A stretch of DNA of 64,000 bases from Xenopus tropicalis. Its lineage: Eukaryota > Chordata > Amphibia > Anura > Pipidae. Every line of letters starts with the position of its first letter. The first letter of the stretch is position 1. Below the pieces are notes generated by a model. That model ran no database searches, was not told the DNA's origin, and saw only the letters and a list, made by a program, of their open reading frames with translations. Of the stretch, positions 54,674 through 64,000 are shown one piece after another. The position numbers were made by a program, and so were the translations under genes. Location: the NCBI RefSeq assembly GCF_000004195.4, contig NC_030683.2, positions 75,921,764 through 75,985,763 of the forward strand, in the 5' to 3' direction.

Positions 54674-55088
54674 CTGTAATAAACTGCTGGCTAGCAGTGG
54701 GTTAATACTTCTGCTGTGTTAGTTCAGGTACAGATACACACTGGAACTTTTGATATATTTATTAGAACATGGCAGGTAGATCTGGCCTGCTCCATGCTTG
54801 CTCTCAGCTTAACAGGAAGCACACAACAGGAACAGGAATATCATCATCATCAATTAATGGCAAAACAGCAAGAATGCCATTAACCAAAATGTCTATACAA
54901 GCAGGTTACTACATTCCTCCCTTTTTAGCAAAAAGTAGATCTCAAAAATATATATATATTATATATATGTAACCAACAGTTATAACTCAGTTCTAAACAT
55001 TTTAAGGCAGAAATGTCCAAGTTAACAATAACATAGTGGCATTATAAGTCCAGTCTGTCAGGAGCCTTGCGTGCCCGTATCGGATACC
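54674..55088 (-). repeat. second copy of the gypsy 3' end (integrase tail, PPT, LTR)
   Basis: Identical by eye to 51834-52248. It contains 47 bases of integrase coding end, the purine tract and the LTR (54913-54675). No primer-binding site follows the LTR; the next bases are already RT-like coding text. Confidence 0.85.
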
Positions 55089-55089
55089 G

Positions 55090-56470
55090 AGGCAATATGC
55101 AAAATTGAGTTAAGTGAGAAAGGTGGACTGCTGACATATAGATGGGAGATTGGTGAGCTACCCCAGCCCAGAACAACTTCTAAAGGAAGTTCAGGAAAGG
55201 GAGTATTTTACAAAGAGCTAATATGATGAAAATATGATGATAATATGATGTCCCTTTAAGATAACATTTAATTAAGCTTTGTAGCCTTTAACTTCTGATT
55301 GACTCCTTATCCTGTATGTGCACATCTATTCATGTAAAGATGACTTACCTATGTTTGTAGTGTTTAGTAATCAAACTAAATGCTTCACTCTCATTGTTTT
55401 CTTCTGGTTTTCTGACATAATGAGGTTCACCTGAAATCATTCTGGAACATATCAAAGGTACTCGTGATTAAGATTATATTCATATATTATAAATTGTATT
55501 TCTGTCTGTGCCTTGTGCATACATTAATCATTTTGCCTAATTATTTTATTAAGTTTGTGTTCCATGCAAACTCATCAAGCAAACTCAGAAGTGATGATTT
55601 TATTTCATTCATTGGAAAAAATGAATAGTTTTACTGTTAGCCCATATACTAACATTGTGTGTAAATAGATTTGCTTTTCTTTCTGCTGCCCAGCAGGCTA
55701 TGTTCTATAGTTAAATAGCTATTAAGAAGGACAGCGCTGCTGCTTTTTGAAAGAAAAATTATATTCTACTTTGTTCTTCTTTCCTTTTAAGTTTCTCTTT
55801 ATTTTTCCTTCTCATATTGCTATGTCTTTCTCTCCTCCTTTCATCCTGTTCTCTTATGTTCTATTTTTAAGCCATATCTCCTCTCCCGATTCTTGATAGA
55901 ACTACAGAATATAGTAAGAATTGGGACATTAGTGGAGAAACCGATACAGCTTGAGGGTCTGTAGAAGCATATGTGCATTATTATGAGATAATTGGTGTGC
56001 ATTCACATATATTACCATATCACTAGGGATGGCACCCATTGCCTCAACCCAAGTGAAGAGGAAAATTATGTTTACAGGCAACTATTGCCTAACAAAAACT
56101 TGCAGTTAAACTTTTACAGAGCAAATCAGTAGGAGAAATGTTAATTTAGTTGTTTCAGTTGCCTAATAATGCAGCATTTTAAAAGTGCCAAAAGTGCCCT
56201 GTGTGTTACTGACACATTATTTACTCTACAGTTTAAGTTATCCTACCGTTGCCATTGTTCTCAAATCAAACACAACTTTGCCTTTTTTAAGTCCCAGTAC
56301 AGACCTGGTGATCAGTAAGTGTGAACATCCACTCGCCACTCCCCCTGTTCAAACCTGCATCCATTTGGATCGTGAGTCTAGGATCATATTTTTGAAATGT
56401 ACCATATTTTCACCAGAACCCACTCCTGGGGCTCAGTATATCATGTTGAACCAGTCCAACTTATGGATAA
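55090..56470. other. upstream region of the NXPE gene
   Basis: No repeats with clear ends. A possible non-coding 5' exon is at about 55350-55430 on the minus strand. The 56185-56520 open frame shows no domain and is probably chance. Confidence 0.45.
55350..55430 (-). other. candidate non-coding 5' exon of the NXPE-like gene
   Basis: On the minus strand atgatttcag precedes gtgaacctcattatgtcaga, and the segment ends ctacaaacatag followed by gtaagtcatc, a strong donor. It contains a 15-codon upstream ORF (ATG...TGA). The coding start exon has an acceptor only 22 bases before its ATG, so an upstream exon must exist; this is the best candidate I see. Confidence 0.35.
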
Positions 56471-56476
56471 ATACAT

Positions 56477-56645
56477 GGGACTCATTTATAAACACTGGGC
56501 AAATTGCACCTGAGCAGTAACCCATGGCAGCCGATCAAATATGTGATTTCATTATTTAACCTGCAGCTGGCTGAGAAACTGCTTGGTTGCTATGGGTTGC
56601 TGCCCATGGGCAAATATGCCCAATGTTTATAAATGAACCCCCATG
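56477..56645. mobile_element. foldback MITE (ggggttcatttataaacatt family)
   Basis: The left arm gggactcatttataaacact, then gggcaaattgcacc, pairs with the right arm gggcaaatatgcccaatgtt, then tataaatgaaccccc. The interior holds aacccatggcagccgatcaa. About 169 bp. Confidence 0.8.
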
Positions 56646-56649
56646 AGTT

Positions 56650-57210
56650 CCGCAGGGGCTATCTAAGATGAGGCAACACTGACTTTGATCAAAACTATAC
56701 CAGTAATTGGCACACGATATCCAAAAATATGTAACATAGCAGGGATTAGGAGAACACTTAAGTAGAAAGAGAGGTTGGTAAATGAGAAGCTGCCAATAAT
56801 AACTATGAAGGTTTATTATTATGTTGTTTTGTCTGTGTGGATGATTTTACATATCAAGGATACATTTTATTGTATCAAGGTGCTATTGAAATATTAACAT
56901 TTACATCTAGAAGGTCTCATTTATGATATGTAGGGCAAGGTTCAAGTACAAAAACAACAGGAACAAAGTCAGTTTTTTACACTAGTACCTTGTCCCACAG
57001 TGTTGTACCTGAATGTAATGTTAGATAGCCCCTAATGTAATGTTTCCTGTGTTTTTGCCTGGTTGGATTTTCTTAAAACTTGTAATAACTTTGGCCATGG
57101 GTTAAAATGTTTTTAGCCATCCTGAAAAAAAAAAATTACAAAAACAGGTATTCAGAAAGCTCCAAATTACAGAAAGGGAATCTCCATTTTAATCAAATGA
57201 TTATGTTGGG
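56650..57210. other. no gene recognised
   Basis: Nothing supportable seen. Confidence 0.5.
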
Positions 57211-57214
57211 TTGA

Positions 57215-58085
57215 AAAACCCAGAAAAACCCAACATAGTTCTCTGACTTCAGCTTATTCTTCCGCTTTTTCTTCTTCTTCTGGGCGCCCCCATATTCTAA
57301 ACGCTAGTCCTCCTACAGTTTTTTTTAAGTGGTTCTGCCCACTTAAAAAAAAATCCACTTCCATCCATTAAATAAGTATTAATTCCAGGGTTGTTAAACT
57401 TTCCTGTTTAGTTACTGGGTATTTGCTGTTCAAAGTTAGAAAAAACATGCCAATCACATTTACTTTAATTGGTGAAGTGTAAAATGCTGTCAGTCTCACA
57501 ATTTTTATCCCTGAGACCCCAAATTTTGCAAAGTTGTTCACTTGGGGACTGCAGTTCAAAAATAGGAAAAGTGGGTTGGGCCGCTAATTTATTATTTTTT
57601 TATTATTTATTTTTATTATTTTTTTTTTTCATTATTTATTTTTTGGTTTAAATTTAAAATGCTGCCATTCTCACACTATTTATGCCAGGGTGCCCACTGT
57701 TTGTAACTGGGTGACTTAGACTCAAGGTTAGAAAAAGTGGGCACACCCACCAATCGCAATTTACCTATTGACTTTTATTTGTTTAAATTTAAACTGCTGC
57801 TGTTTTTTTAACTATTAATCCTAGGGTCCCTAAACTTTGCAGAGTTAGTCACTGGGTAACTGCAGTTCCAGGTTAGAAAAAGGGGGCAGAGCCACGAACC
57901 GCCAGTCAGATGTCACTCGTTGACTATCAGTTGGGAAATTTAAGTTTCTGCCGTTCAGACACTATTAAAACCAGGGTCCCCAAACTTTGCACAGTGGCTT
58001 TTACTATATAACTGTGGTCCAGAGTTAGAAAAAGTGAGCGGGGCCAACAACAGATCAGATTTCATTTAGTGACTTCACATTTTTC
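57215..58085. repeat. dispersed repeat with imperfect tandem units, second copy
   Basis: Same family as 7310-7930. The units carry gttagaaaaagtgg, caatcagattt-like, aaatttaaactgctgcc, tcacactatt and agggtccccaaactttgc. About five units of about 120 bp, one interrupted by an A/T-rich expansion (57590-57650). Confidence 0.7.
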
Positions 58086-58119
58086 AATCCAACATGAAGT
58101 TTGTTGTCAAACTTCCCTT

Positions 58120-58531
58120 TCTAGTTCAAAATGTTAAACCATATTTCCTTTTTTTCCTGTAATAATAAAACAGTACTTTGTACTTGATCCCAACTAAGCT
58201 ATAATTGATCATTATTGGTGGCAAAACAGTCCTATTGTATTTATGTAATGTTTAAATAATTCTTTAGCAGAATTAGGGGCAGATTTATAAAAATGTAAGA
58301 TTAGAGCTCACCACCTCCAATTTTTGTGAAATTGTGAACTTTCACCGTTTTGATAAATATGCTCTAAAATCCCATAGGAATGAATAGTAAGTGGGTGAAT
58401 TTTTCTGTGGTGAGATCTCACATTTTGATAAATTTGCCTCATAAAGTATGGAGATCCACATAAGCGGAAAGATCCCTTATCCAAAAAACCCCACATTATA
58501 AGCATTTTGTATAAAAGATCCCATACCTGTA
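58120..58531. mobile_element. MITE (tacaggta family) with a nested foldback MITE
   Basis: The outer element ends gatcccatacctgta and shares cctgtaataataaaacagta and cttgatcccaactaagctat with 13988-14286 and 33887-34216. It is interrupted at 58276-58441 by a second MITE. The left end is truncated. Confidence 0.75.
58276..58441. mobile_element. foldback MITE nested in another MITE
   Basis: ggggcagatttataaaaatg, then agattagagctcacc, pairs with tggtgagatctcacattttg, then ataaatttgcctc. Same family as 24916-25134. Confidence 0.75.
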
Positions 58532-58539
58532 TTATCAAG

Positions 58540-59155
58540 AGGCAACAGAAGATGTTTTTGGTTGGGGGGGGCCAGGGGAGAGAGGATTTGTGACACATGC
58601 AGTGGGCTGCAGAAATGTTTGGCCATGCCCACTTTTGTGGTCACACCCTTTAGACTCCACCTACTTTAATGTGTGTTTTCACCAAATTTCCAGGAAAACC
58701 AAACTGTAGCAGTGGGGGCAACATTTGCTTAGTCTGGTAACCCAAGACAAAATTTATAAGATTATAAGATTATAAGTGCAGTTAGGCAACAAATGGCCGG
58801 TTGCTATGTATGGGTTATATGACCTCAGCAAACCTAGCACTATTTACTACATGTCTAAAATTGATGGAACAAGGGAGCTGTATACCAAGTAAATAGTAAA
58901 AGTTTCTTTACTTTTGATAAAGTTATGGCAAGAGTTTTGTGAGTTTAGTTTTTGTTCAAAGAGGGTCCAGGCTTCCGCACGCAGCTGAGGATCGGTGGTC
59001 GGCCTGGAAAATGTGAAAGCAAACGTACCGAAGCACTTCTCTCAGTCAGGCAGAAAAGCACACGGCTGAGAGAAGCGGATTAATGTCTGCCCTTGCCCTA
59101 AAAGATTATTACTTGAGTATATGGCAGATTCTGCATAAGACATAATACAGTAATG
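58540..59155. other. no gene recognised
   Basis: A fragment (ggccatgcccacttttgtgg) matches the repeat at 30590-30712 inverted. Otherwise nothing supportable. Confidence 0.45.
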
Positions 59156-59525
59156 GGTATCAGGACACTGTTGATTTGTAGCATGTTTTAGCAGCACTCA
59201 CTGCCATGACATTACAAATGTCATCCCCAGCACATTATACCAACACAGGAATGGCTAATAGCATCATTGTATATACGGTTAGAGCAGTCAGTGCATGGCA
59301 GCAGAAACTGACACCGTAGGCACATTATATACTGAGAGGTGCTTTCAGGGGTTATTGGCACCAAAAGTACTTTTAACATTGAGAGCTGTGAATGCAGGCA
59401 CTACAAGCACATTATACCATGAGAGGAAATTAATACTAGCACCCAAGTACATTATATGCAGAGGCTGTGGGGTACCCCAAGGACATTATATACAGAGAAA
59501 AGCAGTGGGTATTGATCCCCTAAGG

Positions 59526-60434
59526 AAGTGCTGTCCAACTGGCGGCCCGCGGGGGGGGGGGGGGCGACCCCCCTCTGTGTGGCCCCCCACCTGTCTGGCT
59601 GCTTTGATGGCTTACCTTTGTGTAATCCCTCTGTATTGTTTAAAAATTGAATCCCCTGTACTGTTCACACCTTCTAATCTCTGCATTGTTTACCCCTTGC
59701 AGTGTTCACACCTCAGGCTCAGGCTGTAATGGCACATAGGCAGCACAGGGCAGGGAGGGTATCGCACACACAGGCAGGGTAGGGCAGGCAGAGCATGGCA
59801 CACACAGGCAGCATAGGGCTGGCAGAGCATGGCACACACAGGCAGGGTAGGGCTGAGTATGGCACACACAGGCAGAATAGGGCAGAGTATGGCACACACA
59901 GGCATCATAGGGCAGACAGAGTATGGCACACACAGGCAGCATAGGGCAGGCAGAGTGCTGCCTGTGTGTGCCATACTCTGCCTACCCTATGATGCCTGTG
60001 TGTGCCATACTCTGCCCTATGCTGCCTGTGTGTACCATACTCTGCCTACCCTATGCTGCCTGTGGGAGGTGAACCTGGCAGGGATTTGTTTTGGGAGTTT
60101 GTTAGCAGTTGGAAATAGCGATGAAATGGTCCCTAAGGTGTGTAATTATATGCTGGGGGTTGCTGTGCTATCCACAGGGGAGGAGGAGGCATATGGATTT
60201 AAGGGTACGTCTTAATATGACATAATATAATTCTTTCACATTTGAATGATGGTGTGAGTGAGGAAGAAGCATTTGGGTTTTTGCTGCACTACCACCATAG
60301 TGATAAAATGGGTGTGGTTTGAAGTGGGTGTGGTTTAAAGGGGGAGTGGTCAAAACTGGCTTCCATTAGCGGCCCTCCACTATGTATGCGAGAGAAATTC
60401 CGGCCCTCGGCACCGCAGAAGTTGGACAGCACTG
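59526..60434. mobile_element. hAT-like non-autonomous element with perfect 8-bp duplication
   Basis: The ends are aagtgctgtccaactgg and agaagttggacagcactg. Both flanks are ccctaagg (59518-59525 and 60435-60442). The interior has a G run, a 34-bp minisatellite in two opposite orientations (59730-60065) and tggagggccgctaatggaag-like ends on the minus strand. No transposase. 909 bp. Confidence 0.88.
59730..60065. repeat. inverted pair of minisatellite arrays (ggcacacacaggcag)
   Basis: Units such as agtatggcacacacaggcag plus catagggcaggcag run forward to about 59950. Then the reverse complement (tgctgcctgtgtgtgccata) runs to 60065. The two arrays can pair into a hairpin. Cys-rich open frames here come from the repeat. 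Confidence 0.9.
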
Positions 60435-60820
60435 CCCTAAGGATATAATATAGAGAAGTTATGCACCCCAAGCAATATACAGAACATTATATATTAAGAA
60501 GCAAAGGGCATTGGCACACCAAGGGCATACACAGGAACCAATGGATAACGGCACCACAGGCAGTAAGAGACAGCAAATACGGGCTCACCAAGGACGATAA
60601 ACAATAAAACAAAGTGGGTATTGCCATCAAAAATACATTATATAGTAAGAAGCAGTGAGCACAGGCACTCCAAGCATATTATGATGTTTGAGATTTGCAA
60701 AACGGCAAAATTGTCGCGCGTCAAAAAAACCTAATGCATCAGCATTAAAGGTCCACAATTATATATAAACATAGTAATTTAGGTTGAAAAAAGACAAAAA
60801 TCCAAACTTTTGGTCTACTT

Positions 60821-61789
60821 CAGTGCTATCCAACTGGCAGCCTGCGGCCCACCCCTCTGTATGGTCCCCAACGTATCTGGCTGCTGTGACTTGCTTACCT
60901 TTGTGTAAACTTTAAATGGTATCAGTACTGAGATCAACTGGCCCATTTAACTGCATGCATGGTTCAAACCTCAGATTCAGGCTGTAACCCCTGTATTGTT
61001 TAAACATGTAATCCCCAGTACTGTCCACACCTTTTAATCTCTGCATTGTTCACCCCCTGCATTGTTCACACCTCAGGCTCAGACTGTAAGTGCCCACAGC
61101 CATACCCCGCCTGCCCTACCCTGCCTGTGTGTGCCGTACTCCGCCTGCCCTACCCTACCTGTGTGTGTTATACTCTGCCTGCCTTACTATGCCTATGTGT
61201 GCCATACTCTGCCTGTCTTACCATGCCTGTATGTGCAATACTCTGCCTACTCTACCCTGCCTGTATGTGCCATACTCTGCCTGCCCTATGTTGCCTGTGT
61301 GTGCCATACTTTGCCTGCCCAATGCTGCCTGTACATGCCATACTCTGCTTGCCCTACAATGCCTTTGTGCGCCATATTCTGCTTGCCCTATGCTGCCTAT
61401 ATGTGCAATACTCTGTCTGCCCTATGCTGCCTGTGTGCGCCATACTCTGACCTATGCTGCCTATGTGCAATACTCTGCCTGCCCTATGCTGCCTGTGGGA
61501 GGTGAACCTGGCAGGGGTTTGTTTGCGCTATCCAAAGTGGCGGAGGAGGCATATGGATTTAAGGGTATGTCTCAATATGACATAATTCTTTCAAATATGA
61601 ATGAAGAGTGATATCCCTACAGTGAGCACCAACCATTTGGGTTTTTGCTGTGCTACCACCATTCATATGGGTATGGTCTTAAAAGTTCTTGTGATAACAT
61701 GGGAGTGGTTTGAAGTGGGTGTGGTGTAAAAAAGGAAGTGATCAAAACGGTCTTCCATTATTGGCCGTCCACCATGTAAGCCAGCACTG
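60821..61789. mobile_element. second hAT-like element of the same family
   Basis: Starts cagtgctatccaactggcag and ends gtaagccagcactg. The flanks gtctactt and gtctaagt form a decayed 8-bp duplication. It shares the interior with 59526-60434 but its minisatellite (61105-61500) runs in one orientation only. Confidence 0.75.
61105..61500. repeat. minisatellite (ctgcctgccctatgctgcctgtgtg...)
   Basis: About eleven imperfect units of 34-36 bp, the reverse complement of the unit at 59730-59950. All three frames stay open for 130-170 codons (Cys/Pro/Tyr-rich), which is a product of the unit and not a gene. Confidence 0.9.
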
Positions 61790-61799
61790 GTCTAAGTGA

Positions 61800-62425
61800 A
61801 ACCTGCACAACTGCTAGCTGATCTAGGTCGAAGAAAACCCCATCTAAAGCCTCTCTTTAGACCTAGCCACGTTATTTACAATTTTGTTCTTTTTCCCATC
61901 ACTGATTTTTCTCTGCCCCTCTCTTCTCCTCTCACTCTAAACTCTTCTGGTGTCCCCATTCTTTTCCATTTTTCCCTTATGCTCTGCTATCTACAGCCTA
62001 CCTAATTTTATTTACACTTCTTTCCCTTTTTTTAATATTGTCCCCTTTCCATTTTCTGGCCTTCACCACAGCTACAGTACATCCACTAGCCCATATCACT
62101 TCCTCCTTATGAATCTTTTATTCGCCCTCTCCTTGTAGTCTCCTCTGTCTTTTAGTCATTCATTCTCACTTTTATCTCTCTCTCATCCCTCTGGCCCAAG
62201 TTGCTCGCCTCCCACCCTAGGTGCCTGCCAGCTGCTGCTTCCATCTTTCTGATGCAGCGACACCACTACACGGAAGTAGAGATGTAAGCAGTGGCGAGTC
62301 TGCTCAGTTTGGCCGCAACTTCCAAAACCGGGGGGAGGAATTCTGTGGGGCCACGGCCCTACTGAACCCCCAGTTGCTATGCCTATGTACAAATCAATAA
62401 AAATTCTTAAAATTATTCACATAAG
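61800..62425. other. no gene; pyrimidine-rich stretch and an old repeat fragment
   Basis: 61900-62200 is strongly C/T-rich. The part around 62290-62390 (ggccgcaacttccaaaaccg, cagttgctatgcctatg) looks like a dispersed repeat end. Confidence 0.4.
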
Positions 62426-62429
62426 TAAA

Positions 62430-62555
62430 ATCAAATTCAGTGCAAAAAAATTAGTCGAGTGTCATAAAAAGCCACGGTCGCTTCAAAAACGGCACGCAAC
62501 AAAAAAAGTCACGTGGCAAACATGCTTTGTGGATTTTTCACCATTTCACCACACA
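62430..62555. mobile_element. fragment of a tagtgatgag-type hAT MITE
   Basis: It reads gtgcaaaaaaattagtcgag, then cataaaaagccacggtcgct and ttcaccatttcaccacacat. These interior blocks match 36109-36325 in word order, without clear ends. Confidence 0.4.
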
Positions 62556-62559
62556 TCCC

Positions 62560-64000
62560 TCCCCTGAAACTCAAACAAAAGATTTCCTGAATGCCACAGC
62601 AGCTATGCTACAAAGCTGATGTGCTAATTTCTGGGTTAGAGCAGCAAGCAGTCAAATTCAGGCAAAATGGCACCTTTCAGAAACTTCCTGCAGAGCTAAA
62701 AACATATTTTGTATGAATAATTTTTAATAAAGCAATTCAAATCTGAAAGGGAAGTATGCAGTACCTATTATTACAGAAACGTAGAGAAACTATATAGAGA
62801 TAGGTGGCCATGGGGAAGAAAATGTATGATTTTTTAAATCTGAAGGAAAAAAAATATGATCATGGATAAATGGAGAGGGAGATGTTTCTTTTATTCACAA
62901 GCACTAGTATATTTAAACATAAACTTGGGCAGAAAAGTTGGCTTTTGTCCGATAAAAAAAAAAGTAACACACAATTGAAATTCCATTCATTTTAAGTGAG
63001 ACTGAAAATTTTTACTGAGAAAAAATTAATAGAATGACAATCCATATTAACCACAGAAACGACAGCTTTTACTTGCCAAGTCTTTTCATGCAAATTTATG
63101 TGCTTTTTTTCTTTAACTATTCAAAATGTGGAAAACCATAATTTTGATAAATCTGCCCTAGAGTCCCAGTTGTCTTTGTGGACTCAACCTAAGAAGGGTG
63201 TAATAAAAGGTCACTATAACATTTATCATTTTTTAATTTGGATTTCATTTACGAAAACATTATGAACTAAATATGAATTTATTTGTTCCTGTTTTATTTC
63301 CCCTAACTTCTATAATGCTGTTAGGGGCCCACTTGCTTTTAAACTTGGCTTTGTTACCACAAATGTTTGACAGGCTGATCAGTGCAGTTTTGTAGGTTTG
63401 TAGTATCCTTTGCTTAATAGGACTATTGCTTATTCAGGTAGTTGTATAATATTCAAAGGAGATGAAACATGACATATGGGGATAAAACAGGGGAGGACAT
63501 TGTTGATCTACCCAAGTGCTGCTGACCTGCATATGTTGTTGCTTTATAAATATATGGTAATAATATTAATACAACTCTCAGCATACAGTATTAAGGTTTA
63601 AAGCATGCTGGGAGCTGTACTCCTACACAGAAAAGTCAATTTCTATTAAAAAATATTGTCCTTTTGTACTTGTTCTTATTTAGATACCTCAGTGAAATCT
63701 CCCAAATAGCCAGTGAAACATCACATAACCTATAAGTTTCATATAAATTATTTTAACATATATAAAATTATTTTAACAGCAGTTTGCACTATGTGTACTG
63801 TGACTGTGTGTTCCGTATTAAACACTTGTGTAGCTTATGTTGGTTTAACATATTATCAGTACATGAATACTCTATTTAAAAATAGATGTGTTTGTATTTG
63901 TATAATAACCCTATAACATTCCAGTTTTAAAATAAATTGCTAATTTATTTCTTTATCATCATTCTCATTTGCAAAAATATTAGTGAAATATATAAATATA
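62560..64000. other. no gene recognised
   Basis: AT-rich sequence to the window edge. I found no exon-like segment with family resemblance and no repeat ends. Confidence 0.5.

Larger units (their letters stand above)
51835..55088 (-). mobile_element. Ty3/gypsy LTR retrotransposon with repeated 3' end, gag-deleted
   Basis: On the minus strand: a 415-bp block (55088-54674) that repeats the far end, then truncated RT-RNase H (54673-53274), integrase (53329-52202), a polypurine tract (aaaaagggaggaa, RC of 52074-52086) and the 3' LTR (52073-51835). The blocks 51834-52248 and 54674-55088 look identical. Each contains not only the 239-bp LTR but also the purine tract and the last 47 coding bases of integrase, so the upstream block is not a simple 5' LTR. 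gag, protease and the RT N-terminus are absent. The element lies in the presumed 5' untranslated intron of the NXPE gene, same strand. Confidence 0.88.
59160..60690. repeat. degenerate tandem repeat of about 45 bp, split by a hAT-like element
   Basis: Units of the type aaggacattatatacagaga, then agcagtgggtattggcac, recur across 59160-59525 and continue at 60443-60690. The break between the two parts is exactly the hAT-like insertion 59526-60434. Confidence 0.65.

Noticed and set aside
59295..59729. 144-codon frame over the degenerate tandem repeat
   Set aside because: Spans the hAT insertion edge and the poly-G run; no domain.
61046..61611. Cys/Pro/Tyr-rich open frames of 134-173 codons
   Set aside because: All three frames of a minisatellite inside a hAT-like element stay open; same cause at 59690-60215.

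Overview
This window is AT-rich vertebrate DNA, almost certainly from a frog and most likely Xenopus. The evidence is one intron-split vertebrate gene of the NXPE family and a dense set of amphibian-type repeats: CR1, L1/Tx1-like, Rex-like and Penelope-like retroelements, a Ty3/gypsy element, an endogenous retrovirus-like element, TTAA-flanked MITEs, hAT MITEs with 8-bp target duplications, and several foldback MITEs. I saw no bacterial features, CRISPR array, rRNA or convincing tRNA gene.

The only cellular gene I can support is on the minus strand. Five coding exons (51029-50946, 47522-46804, 39968-39907, 36009-35791, 34804-34257) join in consistent phase with canonical GT/AG borders. They encode a 543-residue protein with an N-terminal membrane anchor, a neurexophilin-like region and a PC-esterase domain (GDS motif, C-terminal Asp...His). 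Its introns and 5' region hold most of the larger insertions in the right half: an ERV-like element in intron 2, a MITE with a 401-bp tandem duplication in intron 1, and a gypsy element upstream of the start exon.

Layout: 1-3.7 kb, a nearly complete CR1 LINE inside an older TIR-like repeat. 3.7-6.5 kb, TIR transposon copy A carrying a Myb/SANT-like gene. 7.3-9.1 kb, a dispersed repeat and a Penelope-like element (PLE). 9.2-10.5 kb, a short relative of copy A filled with a 15-17-bp minisatellite. 11-13.8 kb, an L1-type element split by a Rex-like insertion. 15.5-15.9 kb, microsatellites and a 228-bp palindrome. 18.3-20 kb, a degenerate CR1. 20.1-20.7 kb, a TTAA MITE. 21.6-24.5 kb, copy B of the Myb-type transposon, inverted relative to A. 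25-34 kb, decayed PLE, CR1 and MITE fragments. 34.2-51 kb, the NXPE gene. 51.8-55.1 kb, the gypsy element. 57-58.5 kb, dispersed repeats and nested MITEs. 59-62 kb, a degenerate tandem repeat invaded by two hAT-like elements that carry their own minisatellites. 62.6-64 kb, nothing recognised.

The most interesting material is the Myb/SANT transposon family. Two inverted copies share a two-exon gene with a visible intron and a proline/alanine-rich repeat exon, but I see no transposase catalytic ORF. Other leads are hammerhead-ribozyme-like motifs tied to PLE ends, a very young pol-less LTR element primed by a tRNA-Ser-like PBS, and the unusual repeated 3' end of the gypsy element. Coordinates come from reading the sequence by eye; element edges without a target duplication are approximate.
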